Below the pieces are notes generated by a model, which saw only the letters and a program-made list of their open reading frames with translations, did not search any database and was not told the origin of the DNA. From the NCBI RefSeq assembly GCF_014284335.1, contig NZ_JACOGF010000001.1, positions 186,001-250,000 on the forward strand: DNA of 64,000 bases, given 5' to 3'. Positions 9,363 through 20,223 of the stretch are shown here, piece after piece (the stretch's first letter is position 1; the number at the start of each line of letters is the position of its first letter). This stretch comes from Undibacterium hunanense. Lineage in GTDB: Bacteria; Pseudomonadota; Gammaproteobacteria; Burkholderiales; Burkholderiaceae_D. The position numbers and the translations under genes were made by a program.

Positions 9363-10416
9363 GATCTTTTTCAGTCAGTGTTTTCATTGTTTTTTCCAGG
9401 TAGCGCATTTTTTCACGCATACCCGATAAATTGCGCACGATGGCTGCAGTTTTTTCCCAGTCGGCATTCTTGGCCAAAGGATAAAAGCCGGTATATTGCC
9501 CGGCTTCAAGTATCGAACGCGATACCATGCTGGCGGAAGAAATATGCACATTGTCGACGATGGTCAGATGTCCCAGCACCATGGCGGCACCACCAAACGT
9601 GCAGTATTTGCCTATCTTTGCACTACCCGCTACACCAACACACCCTGCCATGGCAGTATGCGCGCCTATATGGCAGTTGTGGCCTATCTGTATCTGGTTA
9701 TCTAGCTTGACGCCTTCTTCAATGACGGTATCAGCCAGGGCACCACGGTCTATGCTGGTATTGGCACCAACTTCCACGTCGTCACCAATCAGCACCCTGC
9801 CCGTTTGCGGAATCTTGATCCATTGTCCTTTTTCGTTGGCAAAGCCAAAACCGTCGGCACCGATCACTGCACCCGAATGAATAATGCAACGCTGGCCAAT
9901 CACGCAATAATCGTAGATGCTGGCATTGGCATGGATCAGGCTATGATCACCTATGCTGACGCCACGTCCGATAACAGCCCCTGCCTTGACCACTACATGC
10001 TCACCAATGACTGCTTCAGCATCGATACTGACATTGGGGCCTATGCTGGCAGTCGCCGCCACGATCGCTTGCGGGCTGACCCAGGCAGCCGGGTGTATGC
10101 CGGTGACAGCCGGTATCGCGTTCAAAGCCGCGAAATACTGGGCCGCTCGGGCAAAATACACATAAGGATTGGGGACAATCAGGCACGCCCCCTGATATTC
10201 CGACCCCAACTGATCAAAATCAGCCTGCGTCACGATCAGTGCCGCAGCCTTGGTAGCTGCAGCCTGATGACGTAGTTTGGGATTGGACAGGAAGGTGATG
10301 TGCTGCTCACCTGCCTCGCTCAGAGGCGCAATTGCAGCAACAGATATATCCGGCGAACCGATCAATTGACCACCGAAGCGATCGACCAATTCACCCAGCC
10401 GAATGCTCGTGGTCAT
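9355..10416 (-). CDS. lpxD: UDP-3-O-(3-hydroxyacyl)glucosamine N-acyltransferase LpxD
   Basis: 353 residues. Third step of lipid A synthesis. An N-terminal uridine-binding domain (~1-100, with [13 protein letters not shown]) is followed by hexapeptide-repeat beta helix, including the catalytic-site region [16 protein letters not shown], and a C-terminal helix ending [17 protein letters not shown]. The start is 5 bp from the ompH stop and the 3' end overlaps fabZ. Confidence 0.97.
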   Translation of the reverse strand: MTTSIRLGELVDRFGGQLIGSPDISVAAIAPLSEAGEQHITFLSNPKLRHQAAATKAAALIVTQADFDQLGSEYQGACLIVPNPYVYFARAAQYFAALNAIPAVTGIHPAAWVSPQAIVAATASIGPNVSIDAEAVIGEHVVVKAGAVIGRGVSIGDHSLIHANASIYDYCVIGQRCIIHSGAVIGADGFGFANEKGQWIKIPQTGRVLIGDDVEVGANTSIDRGALADTVIEEGVKLDNQIQIGHNCHIGAHTAMAGCVGVAGSAKIGKYCTFGGAAMVLGHLTIVDNVHISSASMVSRSILEAGQYTGFYPLAKNADWEKTAAIVRNLSGMREKMRYLEKTMKTLTEKDHE

Positions 10417-10421
10417 AGGAA

Positions 10422-10940
10422 TTATTTGGAAAGTGCCTTCAGAACTTTATCAGTAATGTCAATACGCGGATTGGAATACACCACGTCTTGCAGAACAACA
10501 TCAATCTTCTCGGCTTCGGCGATTTGCTTGATGGCTCTTTGCGCACGTTCCACCAGCGAAGCGATTTCTTCATTCTGGCGCTGGTTCAGGTCTTCATTGT
10601 AAATACGTTGTTTGCGATTGAAGTCCTGATCCAGTTCAGTGATTTCACGCTGACGCTTGATACGGTCTGTCTCTGGCAGGACGGGCGCATCCTTGTCCAG
10701 TTTTTCTGCCATGGCCTTGATTTTCTTTGCCAGGCCTTCCAGTTCTTCGCGCCGCTTGGAGAATTCAACTTTCAGCTTGGCTTCGGCTGCTTTCGCCGGC
10801 ACCGATTCGCGTATCACCCTTTGAGAATCAAAGATGGCGATTCTGGAATCTTGTGCCTGCGCCTGGGCCATGCTGAAAACGCAAGCCACGCCAAGCAACA
10901 TGCGCTGCAGCAATTGGGCCGGGGTAATATGTTGACTCAA
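10422..10940 (-). CDS. OmpH/Skp-family periplasmic chaperone
   Basis: 172 residues if translation starts at TTG 10940, which is preceded by a GGAGAT ribosome-binding site at about 10945-10950. A longer frame opens at 11045, but it would run into bamA and bury the signal peptide. The N terminus is a signal peptide ending MAQAQAQ. The mature part (starting DSRIAIFDSQRVIRES) is the Skp pattern: a short beta body and a long charged coiled coil (~60-130), then DVVLQDVVYSNPRIDITDKVL. Skp/OmpH holds unfolded outer-membrane proteins on the way to BamA, encoded immediately upstream. Confidence 0.92.
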   Translation of the reverse strand: MSQHITPAQLLQRMLLGVACVFSMAQAQAQDSRIAIFDSQRVIRESVPAKAAEAKLKVEFSKRREELEGLAKKIKAMAEKLDKDAPVLPETDRIKRQREITELDQDFNRKQRIYNEDLNQRQNEEIASLVERAQRAIKQIAEAEKIDVVLQDVVYSNPRIDITDKVLKALSK

Positions 10941-10986
10941 AATAATCTCCGTAACACGTACTAAAACAAATATGGCAATGCCTTTA

Positions 10987-13335
10987 TCAGAACCCGGTAC
11001 CCATCTGGAACTGGAATGACTGTTTCTTGTCATCAGGTTTGGCATTCAGTGCCTTACCAAAACTCAGTTTCAATGGACCAACCGGCGATATCCAGCTTAT
11101 ACCTATACCTGCGGAAAAGCGCAAATCCTTCGCACGGATTTTTTGTCCTTCATCAAAGACGTTACCGCCGTCAAGGAAGGTAAACCAGCGCAGGGACTTA
11201 TCCGCACCAGGGAATGGAATCTGCAATTCTACATTAGCCAGCAACCTCGTTGCACCACCCAGTGCATCGCCATTCGGATCCTTGGTACCCAGAGTAGACG
11301 GTTCATAACCACGGACCGAACCAATACCACCTGCATAGAAGTTCTTAAACAAAGGATAAGGCTTGCCACCCAAACCATGACCATAGTCAAATTCACCGTT
11401 CAAAGCCAGAACCACTGAACGATAAACCGGCTGGAACAACTGTGCATTATAGATCGCACGATAGTACTTGAAGCTACCGACTGCTGACAATTCAAGATTG
11501 GCACGCTGATAGCGACCGATGGTCGGCGTCAATACGCTATCACGGCTATCACGTTGCCATGCCGCAGTCAGCGGGAAAGAGTTGGTCACAGCCTCACCCA
11601 CACCATAATCCACACTGGCAGTGTCTTTCGCGCCATTGCCATAGTCGGCAACATATTTCAGGTAACGATACGGGCTACCATAATAGGTTTCCACCTTGGT
11701 GCGTTCAAAACCCAGGCCAAAGAAGACAGTATCAACTTCAGAGAATGGTACACCAAAGCGCAAGGCACCACCGGTAGTCTGGATTTTGTAATCGCCGACG
11801 CTACCGATAATAGGACGCGTAGTACGTACGTAAGCCTCGATATTGCGGCTGACACCATCATCCGTAAAATACGGATCTGTGTGAGAAACAGCAATCGTGC
11901 GGTTCTGGCTGCTGGTATTGATATCCAGGCCTATCGTGTCACCACTACCAAAGGCATTGGCTTGCTGGATAGAACCAGTCAAAGTCAGTCGTTCAGCGCT
12001 GGAATAACCAGCACCGAACAACAGGTTACCGGTCGGTTTTTCGGTCACGGACAGATTCACGTCAACCTGATCAACACTGGTAGGCACTTCAGGTGTTTCT
12101 ATCGTCACGTCCTTGAAGTAACCCAGGCGCTCTACGCGGTCACGCGATGTCTTGATTTTTTCACCATCATACCAGGAGCTTTCAAACTGACGGAATTCGC
12201 GGCGTATGACTTCATCACGGGTACGGGTATTACCAGCCAGGTTGATACGACGCACATAAACGCGCTTGCCCGGATCAACAAAGATCGTGAATGCAACTTC
12301 TTTCTTTTCCTTGTCGAGGATAGGGTTGGCATTAACGTTAGCAAATGCGTAACCAAAGTTACCCATACGCTCGGAAATACGCTTGGTACTCTCGGTCAGG
12401 CGGGCTGCATTGTAAATATTGCCTTTTTTCAGCAATAACAGGGAAGCGAGTTCTTCTTCACGTCCCATGGTGTCGCCTTCAAGCTTGATATCGGAAACAG
12501 TGTACTTGTCGCCTTCATCGAGATTGATGGTGATGTAGATGTCTTTTTTGTCCGGGGTGATGGAAATCTGGGTAGACAGGATTTGCATCTCCAGATAGCC
12601 GCGGTTTTGATAGAACGAGCGCAAGGTCTCGATATCACCCGACAGTTTCTGTTTGGAATACTGGTCGGCCTTGGTGTACCAGCTAAACCAGCCTGGTGTA
12701 GACAGTGCCATCAACTCGCGCAGCTCACCATCCGAAAAAGCCTTGTTACCGATGATATTGATCTGGGCAATTTTTGCCACATCGCCCTCATCCACAGCAA
12801 AGGTCACGTTCACACGGTTACGTTCTATCGGTGTGATGGTGGTGGTGATTTGCATGCCATACAAGCCCTTGGACAGGTATTGGCGTTTTAATTCCTGTTC
12901 GGCACGGTCAACCGTTGCCTTATCGAAGATGCGTGATTCGCCGACGCCGATATCTTTCAGCGCCTTGACCAGTGCATCTTTCTCAAATTCCTTGGTACCG
13001 GTAAATTCTACGCCGGCGATGGTAGGACGTTCCTCCAGCAACACGACCAGAACCCCGTCCTGCACTTCTATCTGAACATCCTTAAAGAAACCCGTGGCAT
13101 ACAGGGATTTGATCGCAGTCGTACTTTTAGCGTCATCAAACACTTCGCCAACCTTGACAGGCAAATAGCTGAATACAGTACCGGCCTCCGTCCGTTGCAA
13201 TCCTTCTACCCGTATATCCTTGACGGTAAAGGGTTCAATCGCGAGTGCGTTTCCAGTGCAGAGTGCAAATGCGGCCAGAGACAAGGCATGACGACGAAAA
13301 TGGGCTAAAGTGAACTGCTCGATATGTAATTTCAT
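10987..13335 (-). CDS. bamA: Outer membrane protein assembly factor BamA
   Basis: 782 residues. Signal peptide (to about residue 32, ending TGNALA), five POTRA domains (beginning FTVKDIRVEGLQRTEAGTVF), then a 16-strand beta barrel (Bac_surface_Ag) starting near residue 440 and ending with aromatic F at the C terminus (FQFQMGTGF). Conserved barrel/loop-6 motif seen: the VRGYEPSTLG stretch in GGIGSVRGYEPSTLG. BamA is the core of the machine that folds and inserts outer-membrane barrels. Located between rseP and ompH as in most proteobacteria. Confidence 0.98.
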   Translation of the reverse strand: MKLHIEQFTLAHFRRHALSLAAFALCTGNALAIEPFTVKDIRVEGLQRTEAGTVFSYLPVKVGEVFDDAKSTTAIKSLYATGFFKDVQIEVQDGVLVVLLEERPTIAGVEFTGTKEFEKDALVKALKDIGVGESRIFDKATVDRAEQELKRQYLSKGLYGMQITTTITPIERNRVNVTFAVDEGDVAKIAQINIIGNKAFSDGELRELMALSTPGWFSWYTKADQYSKQKLSGDIETLRSFYQNRGYLEMQILSTQISITPDKKDIYITINLDEGDKYTVSDIKLEGDTMGREEELASLLLLKKGNIYNAARLTESTKRISERMGNFGYAFANVNANPILDKEKKEVAFTIFVDPGKRVYVRRINLAGNTRTRDEVIRREFRQFESSWYDGEKIKTSRDRVERLGYFKDVTIETPEVPTSVDQVDVNLSVTEKPTGNLLFGAGYSSAERLTLTGSIQQANAFGSGDTIGLDINTSSQNRTIAVSHTDPYFTDDGVSRNIEAYVRTTRPIIGSVGDYKIQTTGGALRFGVPFSEVDTVFFGLGFERTKVETYYGSPYRYLKYVADYGNGAKDTASVDYGVGEAVTNSFPLTAAWQRDSRDSVLTPTIGRYQRANLELSAVGSFKYYRAIYNAQLFQPVYRSVVLALNGEFDYGHGLGGKPYPLFKNFYAGGIGSVRGYEPSTLGTKDPNGDALGGATRLLANVELQIPFPGADKSLRWFTFLDGGNVFDEGQKIRAKDLRFSAGIGISWISPVGPLKLSFGKALNAKPDDKKQSFQFQMGTGF

Positions 13336-13404
13336 TGGGTATAAAGTTCTTTCAATACTCTCAATATTGCTATCTGAAATGAGTTTCTGTCATCAAGCCG
13401 ACTA

Positions 13405-14778
13405 TTATGACACTAGTCGGACGATGTCATTAAAAAAAGCTATTGCCATCATGGTCAACAGCAAAAAAAACCCGGCACGCTGTCCCATTTCCATATAACG
13501 TTCTGGCAAAGGTTTCCCTCTCAAAACTTCCAGCGAATAATACAACAAATACCCCCCATCCAAAACCGGTATGGGTAGCAAATTCATCACGCCCAGACTA
13601 ATACTGATCAAAGCGATAAAAGCCAGATAACTAATTGCACTGACTCTTGAGGTCTGACCGGCATAGTCGGCGATCGTCAATGGGCCAGTTATGTGCTTCA
13701 GAGAAACTTTTCCTGTCAGCATTTTACCCAGCATCTTGAAGCTGAACAGGCTGGTATCCCAGGTTTTTTCCGCCGCCCGGCTCAAGGCCGCAAAACCAGA
13801 TGCCTGCACTACCGCCATTTCCGGCGGCAGGCCTTTCAATTTGACCTTCAGCAAGCCAACTTTCTGCTTACTCACCTCTTGCACTGTGGGTGTAACGTCA
13901 GCCTCAAACTGTTCCTGCTCTCTTTGCACCAATAACTTCAACGGCTTTCCAGGATTCGCGTTGACCACTTGCCTGAATTCAATCACATCCAGCAAAGGCT
14001 TACGATCGATTTCCAGGATGCGGTCACCAGCTTTCAAGCCCGCCTGCAGGGCCGGGCTAGCAGGTAAAAGCTCTTCAAATATCACTTCCTTGTTACTGAC
14101 CAGGTTCAAGCCCAGTTGCCCGAGGAAATCGCCATCGACCTCATTGGCATTCAAACTCTGCAAAGGCAACTCTATCGTCATCGTAACGGTGGCGGAAGCC
14201 CGGTCCGGATTGGCACGCCGGATTTCCAATGCAGGATTAGTGCCAGCCAGCCTGGCCTGCATCAGCCGCCAGCGCAACTCCGACCAGGTTTGTATAGCCT
14301 CATTATCAATGCCAGTAACCAGATCACCATAACGCAAACCAGCCTGGTAAGCGATGGATGCCGATGCCACGCGCACCTTTGCAGCCTGTTCGGAAAAGCC
14401 ATGCATGAACAATACCGAGTACAAAGCAATTGCCAGCAAGAAATTTGCTATCGGTCCGGCGGCAACAATGGCGATACGCTTCCAGACCGATTGCTGGCAA
14501 AACTCCCGGGGAAGCTCTTTCGGCGAAATATTCTCAGCGCCCTGCTCACGGGCGTCCAGCATCTTTACATATCCCCCCAGAGGCAGTATGGAAATTGCCC
14601 ATTCGGTCTGATCCCTGCCAAAACGCCGGGAATAGATCACCTTGCCCATGCCAAGCGAAAATCGCAATACCTTGACACCACACCAGCGTGCGACCAGATA
14701 ATGACCAAGCTCATGTATGGTGACGAGAATGCCCAATGTCACTAGGAAAGCCAGCGCGTTTTGCAGCCAGGTGATCAC
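13405..14778 (-). CDS. rseP: Site-2 protease RseP
   Basis: 457 residues, GTG start at 14778 overlapping the dxr stop by 4 bp (GTGA). Intramembrane zinc protease: HELGH at residues 22-26 in the first membrane segment, PDZ domains in the periplasmic middle part, and the LDG-type second metal site ([14 protein letters not shown]) near residue 400 followed by the last membrane segment. RseP performs the second cut of the anti-sigma factor in the sigma-E envelope stress response, a fitting neighbour of bamA. Confidence 0.97.
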   Translation of the reverse strand: MITWLQNALAFLVTLGILVTIHELGHYLVARWCGVKVLRFSLGMGKVIYSRRFGRDQTEWAISILPLGGYVKMLDAREQGAENISPKELPREFCQQSVWKRIAIVAAGPIANFLLAIALYSVLFMHGFSEQAAKVRVASASIAYQAGLRYGDLVTGIDNEAIQTWSELRWRLMQARLAGTNPALEIRRANPDRASATVTMTIELPLQSLNANEVDGDFLGQLGLNLVSNKEVIFEELLPASPALQAGLKAGDRILEIDRKPLLDVIEFRQVVNANPGKPLKLLVQREQEQFEADVTPTVQEVSKQKVGLLKVKLKGLPPEMAVVQASGFAALSRAAEKTWDTSLFSFKMLGKMLTGKVSLKHITGPLTIADYAGQTSRVSAISYLAFIALISISLGVMNLLPIPVLDGGYLLYYSLEVLRGKPLPERYMEMGQRAGFFLLLTMMAIAFFNDIVRLVS

Positions 14779-15971
14779 GGAATCATTGCCCCTGTCAGTG
14801 CGCGCGCCTCGGCATCGCTGGCCAGGATGCTATCCAGATCCGGGGTATCGGTCACTGCCATTTTCTCCAGCGTGCGCTGTATGAGCTCATTGATCATGCG
14901 GAAGCCGATCTTTTTATCCAAAAACGCTTGGACAGCGACTTCATTACTTGCGTTCAATATGATTGCGGCCGACTTTCCGGTGCGCAAGGCATCATAGGCC
15001 AGTTGCAGACAAGGGAAACGCGTCATATCCGGTGCCTGAAAATGCAGACTGGCCACCTTCAGCAAATCCAGAGGTGCGACACCTGAAGCTATTCGTTCAG
15101 GATAAGCCATGCCATAGGCAATAGGAATGCGCATATCCGGGTTACCCATCTGTGCCAGCACGGTACCATCGGTATACGACACCATGGAGTGAATCACGCT
15201 TTGCGGATGAATGACGACTTCGATCTGTTCTGCCGGCGTCGCAAACAGCCAGTGGGCTTCAATTACTTCCAGCCCCTTGTTCATCATGGTCGCTGAATCA
15301 ACCGAGATTTTGCGTCCCATGACCCAGTTCGGATGGGCAACTGCCTGTTCTGGCGTGACATCGGTCAGTGTCGCCACGTCCCGGTTCAGGAAGGGGCCGC
15401 CCGAAGCGGTCAACAGAATCTTGTGGATGCCATGAAGTCCGGGCCGGCGGTCATAATTGCCCGGCAGGCACTGGAATATGGCATTGTGTTCACTATCGAT
15501 GGGCAAGAGTGCCGCGCCGCTGTGTTTGATCGCGTCGATAAACAACTGCCCCGACATGACCAGCGCTTCCTTATTGGCCAGCAAGACCTTCTTGCCGGCA
15601 CGCGCCGCCGCCAGTGAGGCTGGCAAGCCGGCAGCACCGACAATGGCGGCCATGACGCTATCGCATTCAGGCGCAGTGGCAACATCACACAGAGCCTGTG
15701 GACCGTGTTGTACCTGGATATGTGTCAATTTCATTTCCCGCAGACGACTTGCCAGCTCATCTGCTGCCCTGGCCGTACCAACCACTGCAACCTTGGGCAA
15801 AAATGCCTGACATTGCTGCGCCAGCTTTTCCACCTGCGTATGTGCAGTCAGGGCAAACACGCCGTAGCGATCAGGGTGTCTGGCCACGACATCCAGCGTA
15901 GACACGCCGATCGACCCGGTTGCCCCCAAAATACATAACTGCTGTTTTTTCTGCATACTGTCTATCGCCAT
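14775..15971 (-). CDS. dxr: 1-deoxy-D-xylulose 5-phosphate reductoisomerase Dxr (IspC)
   Basis: 398 residues. NADPH-binding motif LGATGSIG near the N terminus, substrate/metal region [12 protein letters not shown], and [15 protein letters not shown]; active loop [23 protein letters not shown] follows. Converts DXP to MEP, the committed step of non-mevalonate isoprenoid synthesis. The pathway feeds undecaprenyl diphosphate made by UppS, encoded two genes upstream. Overlaps cdsA at its start (10 bp) and rseP at its end (4 bp). Confidence 0.98.
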   Translation of the reverse strand: MAIDSMQKKQQLCILGATGSIGVSTLDVVARHPDRYGVFALTAHTQVEKLAQQCQAFLPKVAVVGTARAADELASRLREMKLTHIQVQHGPQALCDVATAPECDSVMAAIVGAAGLPASLAAARAGKKVLLANKEALVMSGQLFIDAIKHSGAALLPIDSEHNAIFQCLPGNYDRRPGLHGIHKILLTASGGPFLNRDVATLTDVTPEQAVAHPNWVMGRKISVDSATMMNKGLEVIEAHWLFATPAEQIEVVIHPQSVIHSMVSYTDGTVLAQMGNPDMRIPIAYGMAYPERIASGVAPLDLLKVASLHFQAPDMTRFPCLQLAYDALRTGKSAAIILNASNEVAVQAFLDKKIGFRMINELIQRTLEKMAVTDTPDLDSILASDAEARALTGAMIP

Positions 15972-16780
15972 AAATCCAGCAAAGCTGCCAGCGGAAGGAC
16001 TGGTATCAACGCATCTATCCGGTCCAGCACACCACCATGGCCTGGCAACAGATTACTGCTGTCTTTCATGCCGACACGGCGTTTCAGTGATGATTCAAAC
16101 AGATCACCGACAACACTGGCCGCAGTCAATACTGTCATGGCAAGCACGAAGATCAGCCAGCCTTTTCTGGCCAGCAAATGCGCAGTAAAGGTATTTTCCA
16201 GACTAGGGATAAAAGCCGTCGCTGTTGCCAGCGCCAACACGCATACCCAGCCACCAATAGCACCTTCCCAGGATTTCCCCGGAGAAATCGTGGGTGCCAG
16301 CTTGTGTTTCCCCAAGGCTTTCCCCGAAAAATAAGCACCGATATCCGCAATCCAGACAATGGCCATGACGGAAAACAGATACATCGGCGAATATTTGAAG
16401 AACACCGCAATGGCCACGAAACAGGCAAAAATACTGATGCCATACAAGGCACTCATCAGGCCACTGGTAAAGCCACGTACGTCGGGCAAACCACGGGCGA
16501 GCGTCGGCAGCAGACGGAAAATCCAGAATGCAGTAGCAAAGGCAAACAGCAGCAGTTGCGAAAAACTCTCAAGATGGAAATAAAAATACCCCAACATACC
16601 AGTCCAGATTGCCGCCATGACCAGCGGTGCCGGCTTGGCAAACAAACGCTGGCATTCCCAGATGGCGGCAGCAAAGAACACCAGCGCAAGCACGGAAAAA
16701 GCGATAAACGAGGCCGAATACAGGACTGGCAGCAAGATGGCCAGCAAAACCAGGGCAGTCGCTACACGGGTTTTTAGCAT
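15962..16780 (-). CDS. cdsA: Phosphatidate cytidylyltransferase CdsA
   Basis: 272 residues from ATG at 16780, which overlaps the uppS TGA by one base (TGATG); a TTG one codon earlier is also in frame. Polytopic membrane enzyme making CDP-diacylglycerol for phospholipid synthesis. Hydrophobic segments fill the first 200 residues. The family signature is visible as [29 protein letters not shown] near the C terminus, with the conserved acidic residues in place. Confidence 0.97.
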   Translation of the reverse strand: MLKTRVATALVLLAILLPVLYSASFIAFSVLALVFFAAAIWECQRLFAKPAPLVMAAIWTGMLGYFYFHLESFSQLLLFAFATAFWIFRLLPTLARGLPDVRGFTSGLMSALYGISIFACFVAIAVFFKYSPMYLFSVMAIVWIADIGAYFSGKALGKHKLAPTISPGKSWEGAIGGWVCVLALATATAFIPSLENTFTAHLLARKGWLIFVLAMTVLTAASVVGDLFESSLKRRVGMKDSSNLLPGHGGVLDRIDALIPVLPLAALLDLWR

Positions 16781-17559
16781 CAATTGCTTTCTTGTGCGGG
16801 GGATTGTTCGGACACCTGTGCGCTGGTGCGACCAAAGCGACGCTCACGATGCTGATAAGAAGCGATGGCCAGATCCAGTGCCGCCGCATCAAAATCAGGC
16901 CAGAAGGTATCCGTGAAATAGAATTCACTATAGGCCAATTGCCATAAAAGGAAATTGGAAATGCGGGTTTCGCCGCCTGTACGGACAAACAGGTCAGGCT
17001 CAGGCGCATAGGCCATGGACAGGTACCCGGACAGTTGATCTTCATCTATCGCCTGCCCTGCCTTGCCAGCGGCACTCAGATCCTGTTGCAGACGATTGGC
17101 CGCCTGCACGATATCCCAGCGCCCGCCATAATTGGCACAGACAGTGACAGTCAGCCCCTTGTTCAGGGCAGTTTTTTCTTCCGCAGCCTGTATCATGGCT
17201 TGCAGTTTGGCATCAAAACGCGTCAGATCGCCGACTACTTTCAGGCGAATGTCATTGGCGTGCATTTTTGCCACTTCTTTTTCCAGCGCAGTGACGAACA
17301 GACGCATCAGCAGAGACACTTCTTCTGCCGGACGACGCCAGTTTTCAGAACTGAAGGCAAACAGGGTCAGGTAAGACACGCCACGCCGGGCGCAAGCCTC
17401 AACCACACCCCTGACTGCCTCCACGCCCTTGACATGGCCAGCGACGCGCGGCAAGAAACGCTTGGTTGCCCAGCGTCCGTTGCCGTCCATGATGATTGCA
17501 ATATGCTTAGGAATCGCGCCAACTGCAGGAACTTCCTTGGTGGAACTTGTATGGCTCAT
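16780..17559 (-). CDS. uppS: Undecaprenyl diphosphate synthase UppS
   Basis: 259 residues, cis-prenyltransferase. Diphosphate-binding motif [16 protein letters not shown] at residues ~19-34, [13 protein letters not shown] in the middle and the C-terminal [27 protein letters not shown] signature. Makes the C55 lipid carrier for peptidoglycan and O-antigen. Its stop overlaps the cdsA start by one base. The ribosome-binding site is weak. Confidence 0.98.
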   Translation of the reverse strand: MSHTSSTKEVPAVGAIPKHIAIIMDGNGRWATKRFLPRVAGHVKGVEAVRGVVEACARRGVSYLTLFAFSSENWRRPAEEVSLLMRLFVTALEKEVAKMHANDIRLKVVGDLTRFDAKLQAMIQAAEEKTALNKGLTVTVCANYGGRWDIVQAANRLQQDLSAAGKAGQAIDEDQLSGYLSMAYAPEPDLFVRTGGETRISNFLLWQLAYSEFYFTDTFWPDFDAAALDLAIASYQHRERRFGRTSAQVSEQSPAQESN

Positions 17560-17594
17560 GTAAATCCAGAATGTGTTGGTACGCGGGCAAGGGC

Positions 17595-18155
17595 TTAAAC
17601 TGTCAACACTTCTTTCTCTTTTTCGGCCAGAAGCTTGTCCACTTCGGCAACGAATTTATCAGTCAGCTTCTGGACTTCATCTTGCGCACGACGCTCATCA
17701 TCTTCCGAGCACTCTTTATCTTTCAACATCTTTTTCAATGTTTCATTGGCGTCGCGGCGAATATTGCGGACGGCAATCTTGGCGCCCTCACCTTCGGTCT
17801 TGACCAGCTTGACCATCTCTTTACGACGCTCTTCTGTCAGCGGCGGTGTAGGCACACGTATCAATTCACCCTGAGATGAAGGATTCAGACCCAGATCAGC
17901 ATCACGGATGGCTTTTTCAATCGCGTTAAGCATCTTCTTTTCCCAAGGCTGCACGCCGATGGTACGCGCATCAATCAGCGTCACATTGGCAACCTGGGTA
18001 ATATGGGTAGGTGTTCCGTAGTAATCAACCTGGACATGGTCCAGAATGCCGGTATGGGCACGGCCTGTACGCACTTTGGCCAAATCGTTTTTCAAAGTCT
18101 CGATTGACTTTTGCATGCGCTGGTCGGAATTTTTTTTAATATCTGCTACGCTCAT
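17595..18155 (-). CDS. frr: Ribosome recycling factor Frr
   Basis: 186 residues, the standard length. Family blocks seen: [51 protein letters not shown] and [18 protein letters not shown]. Works with EF-G to split post-termination ribosomes. ATG at 18155 has a GGAGAG ribosome-binding site. Lies 84 bp after pyrH and 35 bp before uppS. Confidence 0.98.
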   Translation of the reverse strand: MSVADIKKNSDQRMQKSIETLKNDLAKVRTGRAHTGILDHVQVDYYGTPTHITQVANVTLIDARTIGVQPWEKKMLNAIEKAIRDADLGLNPSSQGELIRVPTPPLTEERRKEMVKLVKTEGEGAKIAVRNIRRDANETLKKMLKDKECSEDDERRAQDEVQKLTDKFVAEVDKLLAEKEKEVLTV

Positions 18156-18239
18156 GGCGCTCTCCTGTACATCATGGCAAGGATAACGCCCGTGGCGACA
18201 TCCCTTGCCGAATTAATATGAAACATCCAAAGTGCAGGA

Positions 18240-18956
18240 TTATACGTGCACTAATGTGCCTTCGTCTGCCCCCAGGATGACATTCTTCAATGCACCCGGT
18301 TTAATAATGGAAAATACCTTGATGGGCAATTTCTGATCACGGCAAAGGGCAAATGCGGTCGCATCCATGACTTGCAAGTGACGGGCGATTGCCTCATCAA
18401 AAGAAATCGTCGTATAACGGGTTGCTGTCGCATCCTTTTTAGGGTCGGCGGTATAGACGCCATCCACCTTGGTCGCCTTCAGCACGATTTCAGCACCGAT
18501 CTCGGAACCACGCAAGGCAGCAGCCGTGTCGGTCGTAAAGAAAGGATTACCGGTGCCGGCTGCAAAGACGATGACCTTGCCTTCTTCCAGGTATTGCAGG
18601 GCTTTCGGGCGGACATACGGCTCGACCACCTGGTCAATGGCAATGGCTGACATCACGCGCGATGTCAGGCCAACCTGACGCATGGCATCAGACAATGCCA
18701 GCGCATTCATGACGGTGGCCAGCATGCCCATGTAATCGGCAGTAGCCCGGTCCATGCCCTGAGCACCCGGGGCCACACCACGGAAGATGTTGCCACCGCC
18801 GATAACAATCGCCAGCTCCACACCCATTCTTGATACTTCTGCCACATCGGCCACCATACGTTCTATGGTGGCACGGTTAATGCCAAACGGATCATCGCCC
18901 ATCAGGGCTTCGCCAGAGAGCTTCAAGAGCACACGCTTGTAAGCAGGTTTTGTCAT
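18240..18956 (-). CDS. pyrH: Uridylate kinase PyrH
   Basis: 238 residues, amino-acid-kinase fold. Motifs: [13 protein letters not shown] at the N terminus, [11 protein letters not shown], and [30 protein letters not shown]. Phosphorylates UMP to UDP; the bacterial enzyme is hexameric and regulated by GTP and UTP. Strong AAGGAG ribosome-binding site before ATG 18956. The 249-bp gap upstream holds the tsf terminator and an inverted repeat, so pyrH probably has its own promoter. Confidence 0.98.
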   Translation of the reverse strand: MTKPAYKRVLLKLSGEALMGDDPFGINRATIERMVADVAEVSRMGVELAIVIGGGNIFRGVAPGAQGMDRATADYMGMLATVMNALALSDAMRQVGLTSRVMSAIAIDQVVEPYVRPKALQYLEEGKVIVFAAGTGNPFFTTDTAAALRGSEIGAEIVLKATKVDGVYTADPKKDATATRYTTISFDEAIARHLQVMDATAFALCRDQKLPIKVFSIIKPGALKNVILGADEGTLVHV

Positions 18957-19040
18957 GATAGGACTCCTTCTGGTAAGTTGATTAGTCTAAAAGATTTCAT
19001 GCGAAATGAGATGACTTTGATAAAGTCTCTCTTGTTTTCT

Positions 19041-19085
19041 ATTTGGTTTGCCAACGCAAGCCTGGCAACCATGGGCAAACCAAAT
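19041..19085. repeat. 12-bp perfect inverted repeat upstream of pyrH
   Basis: ATTTGGTTTGCC at 19041-19052 and its exact complement GGCAAACCAAAT at 19074-19085, separated by 21 bp. It sits between the tsf terminator and the pyrH start, so it could be an operator or a leader hairpin. No known binding site is recognised. Confidence 0.6.
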
Positions 19086-19163
19086 AAAACGCCAGTACTG
19101 GATATTCACATCTGAACGCACAAACTTAAAGAGCCGGAAACAAATACTTACAATCGCAAGGTT

Positions 19164-19195
19164 TAAAAAAACGGGCCTTTCGGCCCGTTTTTTTG
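19164..19195 (-). terminator. Rho-independent terminator of tsf
   Basis: GC-rich stem ACGGGCC/GGCCCGT (19171-19177 with 19182-19188), loop TTTC, flanked by A and T runs. On the minus strand a T7 tract follows the stem, 10-40 bp after the tsf stop. Confidence 0.9.
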
Positions 19196-19205
19196 ATTCG
19201 CCAGA

Positions 19206-20087
19206 TTACGCCTGTTTTGCTGCAGCCACTTGCGCGGCCACCTCTGCGGCGAAATCGTCCTGCTTCTTCTCGATACCTTCACCAACAACAAACATCGTGA
19301 ACGCTTTCACTGTTGTATTAACAGATTTCAACATCTGTTCAACAGTTTGCTTGTCGTTCTTGACGAAAGTCTGGTTCAGCAAAGAAACTTCTTTCAGAAA
19401 TTTCTGTACGGAACCTTCTACCATTTTTTCAACGATATCTGCTGGCTTGCCAGATTCAGCCGCTTTCAGAGCAGCTACAGAGCGCTCTTTTTCGATCAAA
19501 TCAGCAGGAACCTGGTCAGAAGACAAAGAAACTGGTTTCATCGCAGCAATGTGCATTGCCACGTCTTTACCAACTTGCTCGTCAGCGCCGTCGAATTCAA
19601 CGACTACACCGATACGTGTGCCGTGCAGGTAAGAAACCAGCTTGGCGCTGGTGTCAAAACGCACAAAACGACGGAAGGACATGTTTTCGCCGATTTTACC
19701 AACCAGGGCTGCACGTACTTCTTCTACTGTCTTGCCATCCAGTGGCAAGGCGCCCAGTGCTGCGATATCAGCAGGGTTATGTTCAGCGATCAGTTTTGCG
19801 CAAGTGTTAGCCAATGCCAGGAAATCATCATTCTTGGTGACGAAGTCTGTTTCGCAGTTAACTTCGATCAGGGAACCAACGTTACCAGCGATGTGAGATG
19901 CGACAACGCCTTCTGCAGTGATGCGGGAAGATGCCTTGGAAGCTTTGCTACCCAATTTCACACGCAGAATTTCTTCCGCACGGTCCATGTCGCCTTCTGC
20001 TTCTGTCAGGGCTTTTTTACATTCCATCATCGGCGCGTCTGTCTTCGCGCGCAGTGCACCTACCAAAGCTGCTGTAATTGCCGCCAT
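19206..20087 (-). CDS. tsf: Translation elongation factor Ts
   Basis: 293 residues. N-terminal UBA-like domain ([26 protein letters not shown]), core domain with [28 protein letters not shown], and a C-terminal dimer/helical region. EF-Ts regenerates EF-Tu-GTP. Strong AGGAGA ribosome-binding site. Downstream of rpsB in the usual order, with an intercistronic hairpin between them. The TDAP in place of the common TGAG/TDVP is minor variation. Confidence 0.98.
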   Translation of the reverse strand: MAAITAALVGALRAKTDAPMMECKKALTEAEGDMDRAEEILRVKLGSKASKASSRITAEGVVASHIAGNVGSLIEVNCETDFVTKNDDFLALANTCAKLIAEHNPADIAALGALPLDGKTVEEVRAALVGKIGENMSFRRFVRFDTSAKLVSYLHGTRIGVVVEFDGADEQVGKDVAMHIAAMKPVSLSSDQVPADLIEKERSVAALKAAESGKPADIVEKMVEGSVQKFLKEVSLLNQTFVKNDKQTVEQMLKSVNTTVKAFTMFVVGEGIEKKQDDFAAEVAAQVAAAKQA

Positions 20088-20141
20088 GTCATTCTCCTAG
20101 TTCAATGGTGCCACGCAGGCACCGATCATCAAATTTTGTTT

Positions 20142-20168
20142 AAAAAAAAGGGCGAACGATTGTTGCCC
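20142..20168 (-). terminator. Intercistronic terminator/attenuator between rpsB and tsf
   Basis: Minus-strand hairpin GGGC…GCCC (20150-20168) followed directly by eight T residues (plus-strand A run 20142-20149). Placed 60-80 bp after the rpsB stop and before tsf, so it may lower tsf expression relative to rpsB. Confidence 0.6.
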
Positions 20169-20176
20169 ATTTTTTT

Positions 20177-20204
20177 GCTTCAGGTTGTCATGACAACCTG
20201 AAGC
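20177..20204. repeat. 28-bp perfect palindrome in the rpsB-tsf gap
   Basis: GCTTCAGGTTGTCA at 20177-20190 is followed with no loop by its exact complement TGACAACCTGAAGC. In RNA it would form a strong hairpin just after rpsB. Together with the neighbouring terminator it probably acts in mRNA processing or partial termination. Confidence 0.75.
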
Positions 20205-20223
20205 CATGTGCCTGAACAGGCAA

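Noticed and set aside
11554-12438. 294-codon plus-strand frame inside bamA
   Set aside because: Antisense to conserved BamA sequence; no domain and no ribosome-binding site.
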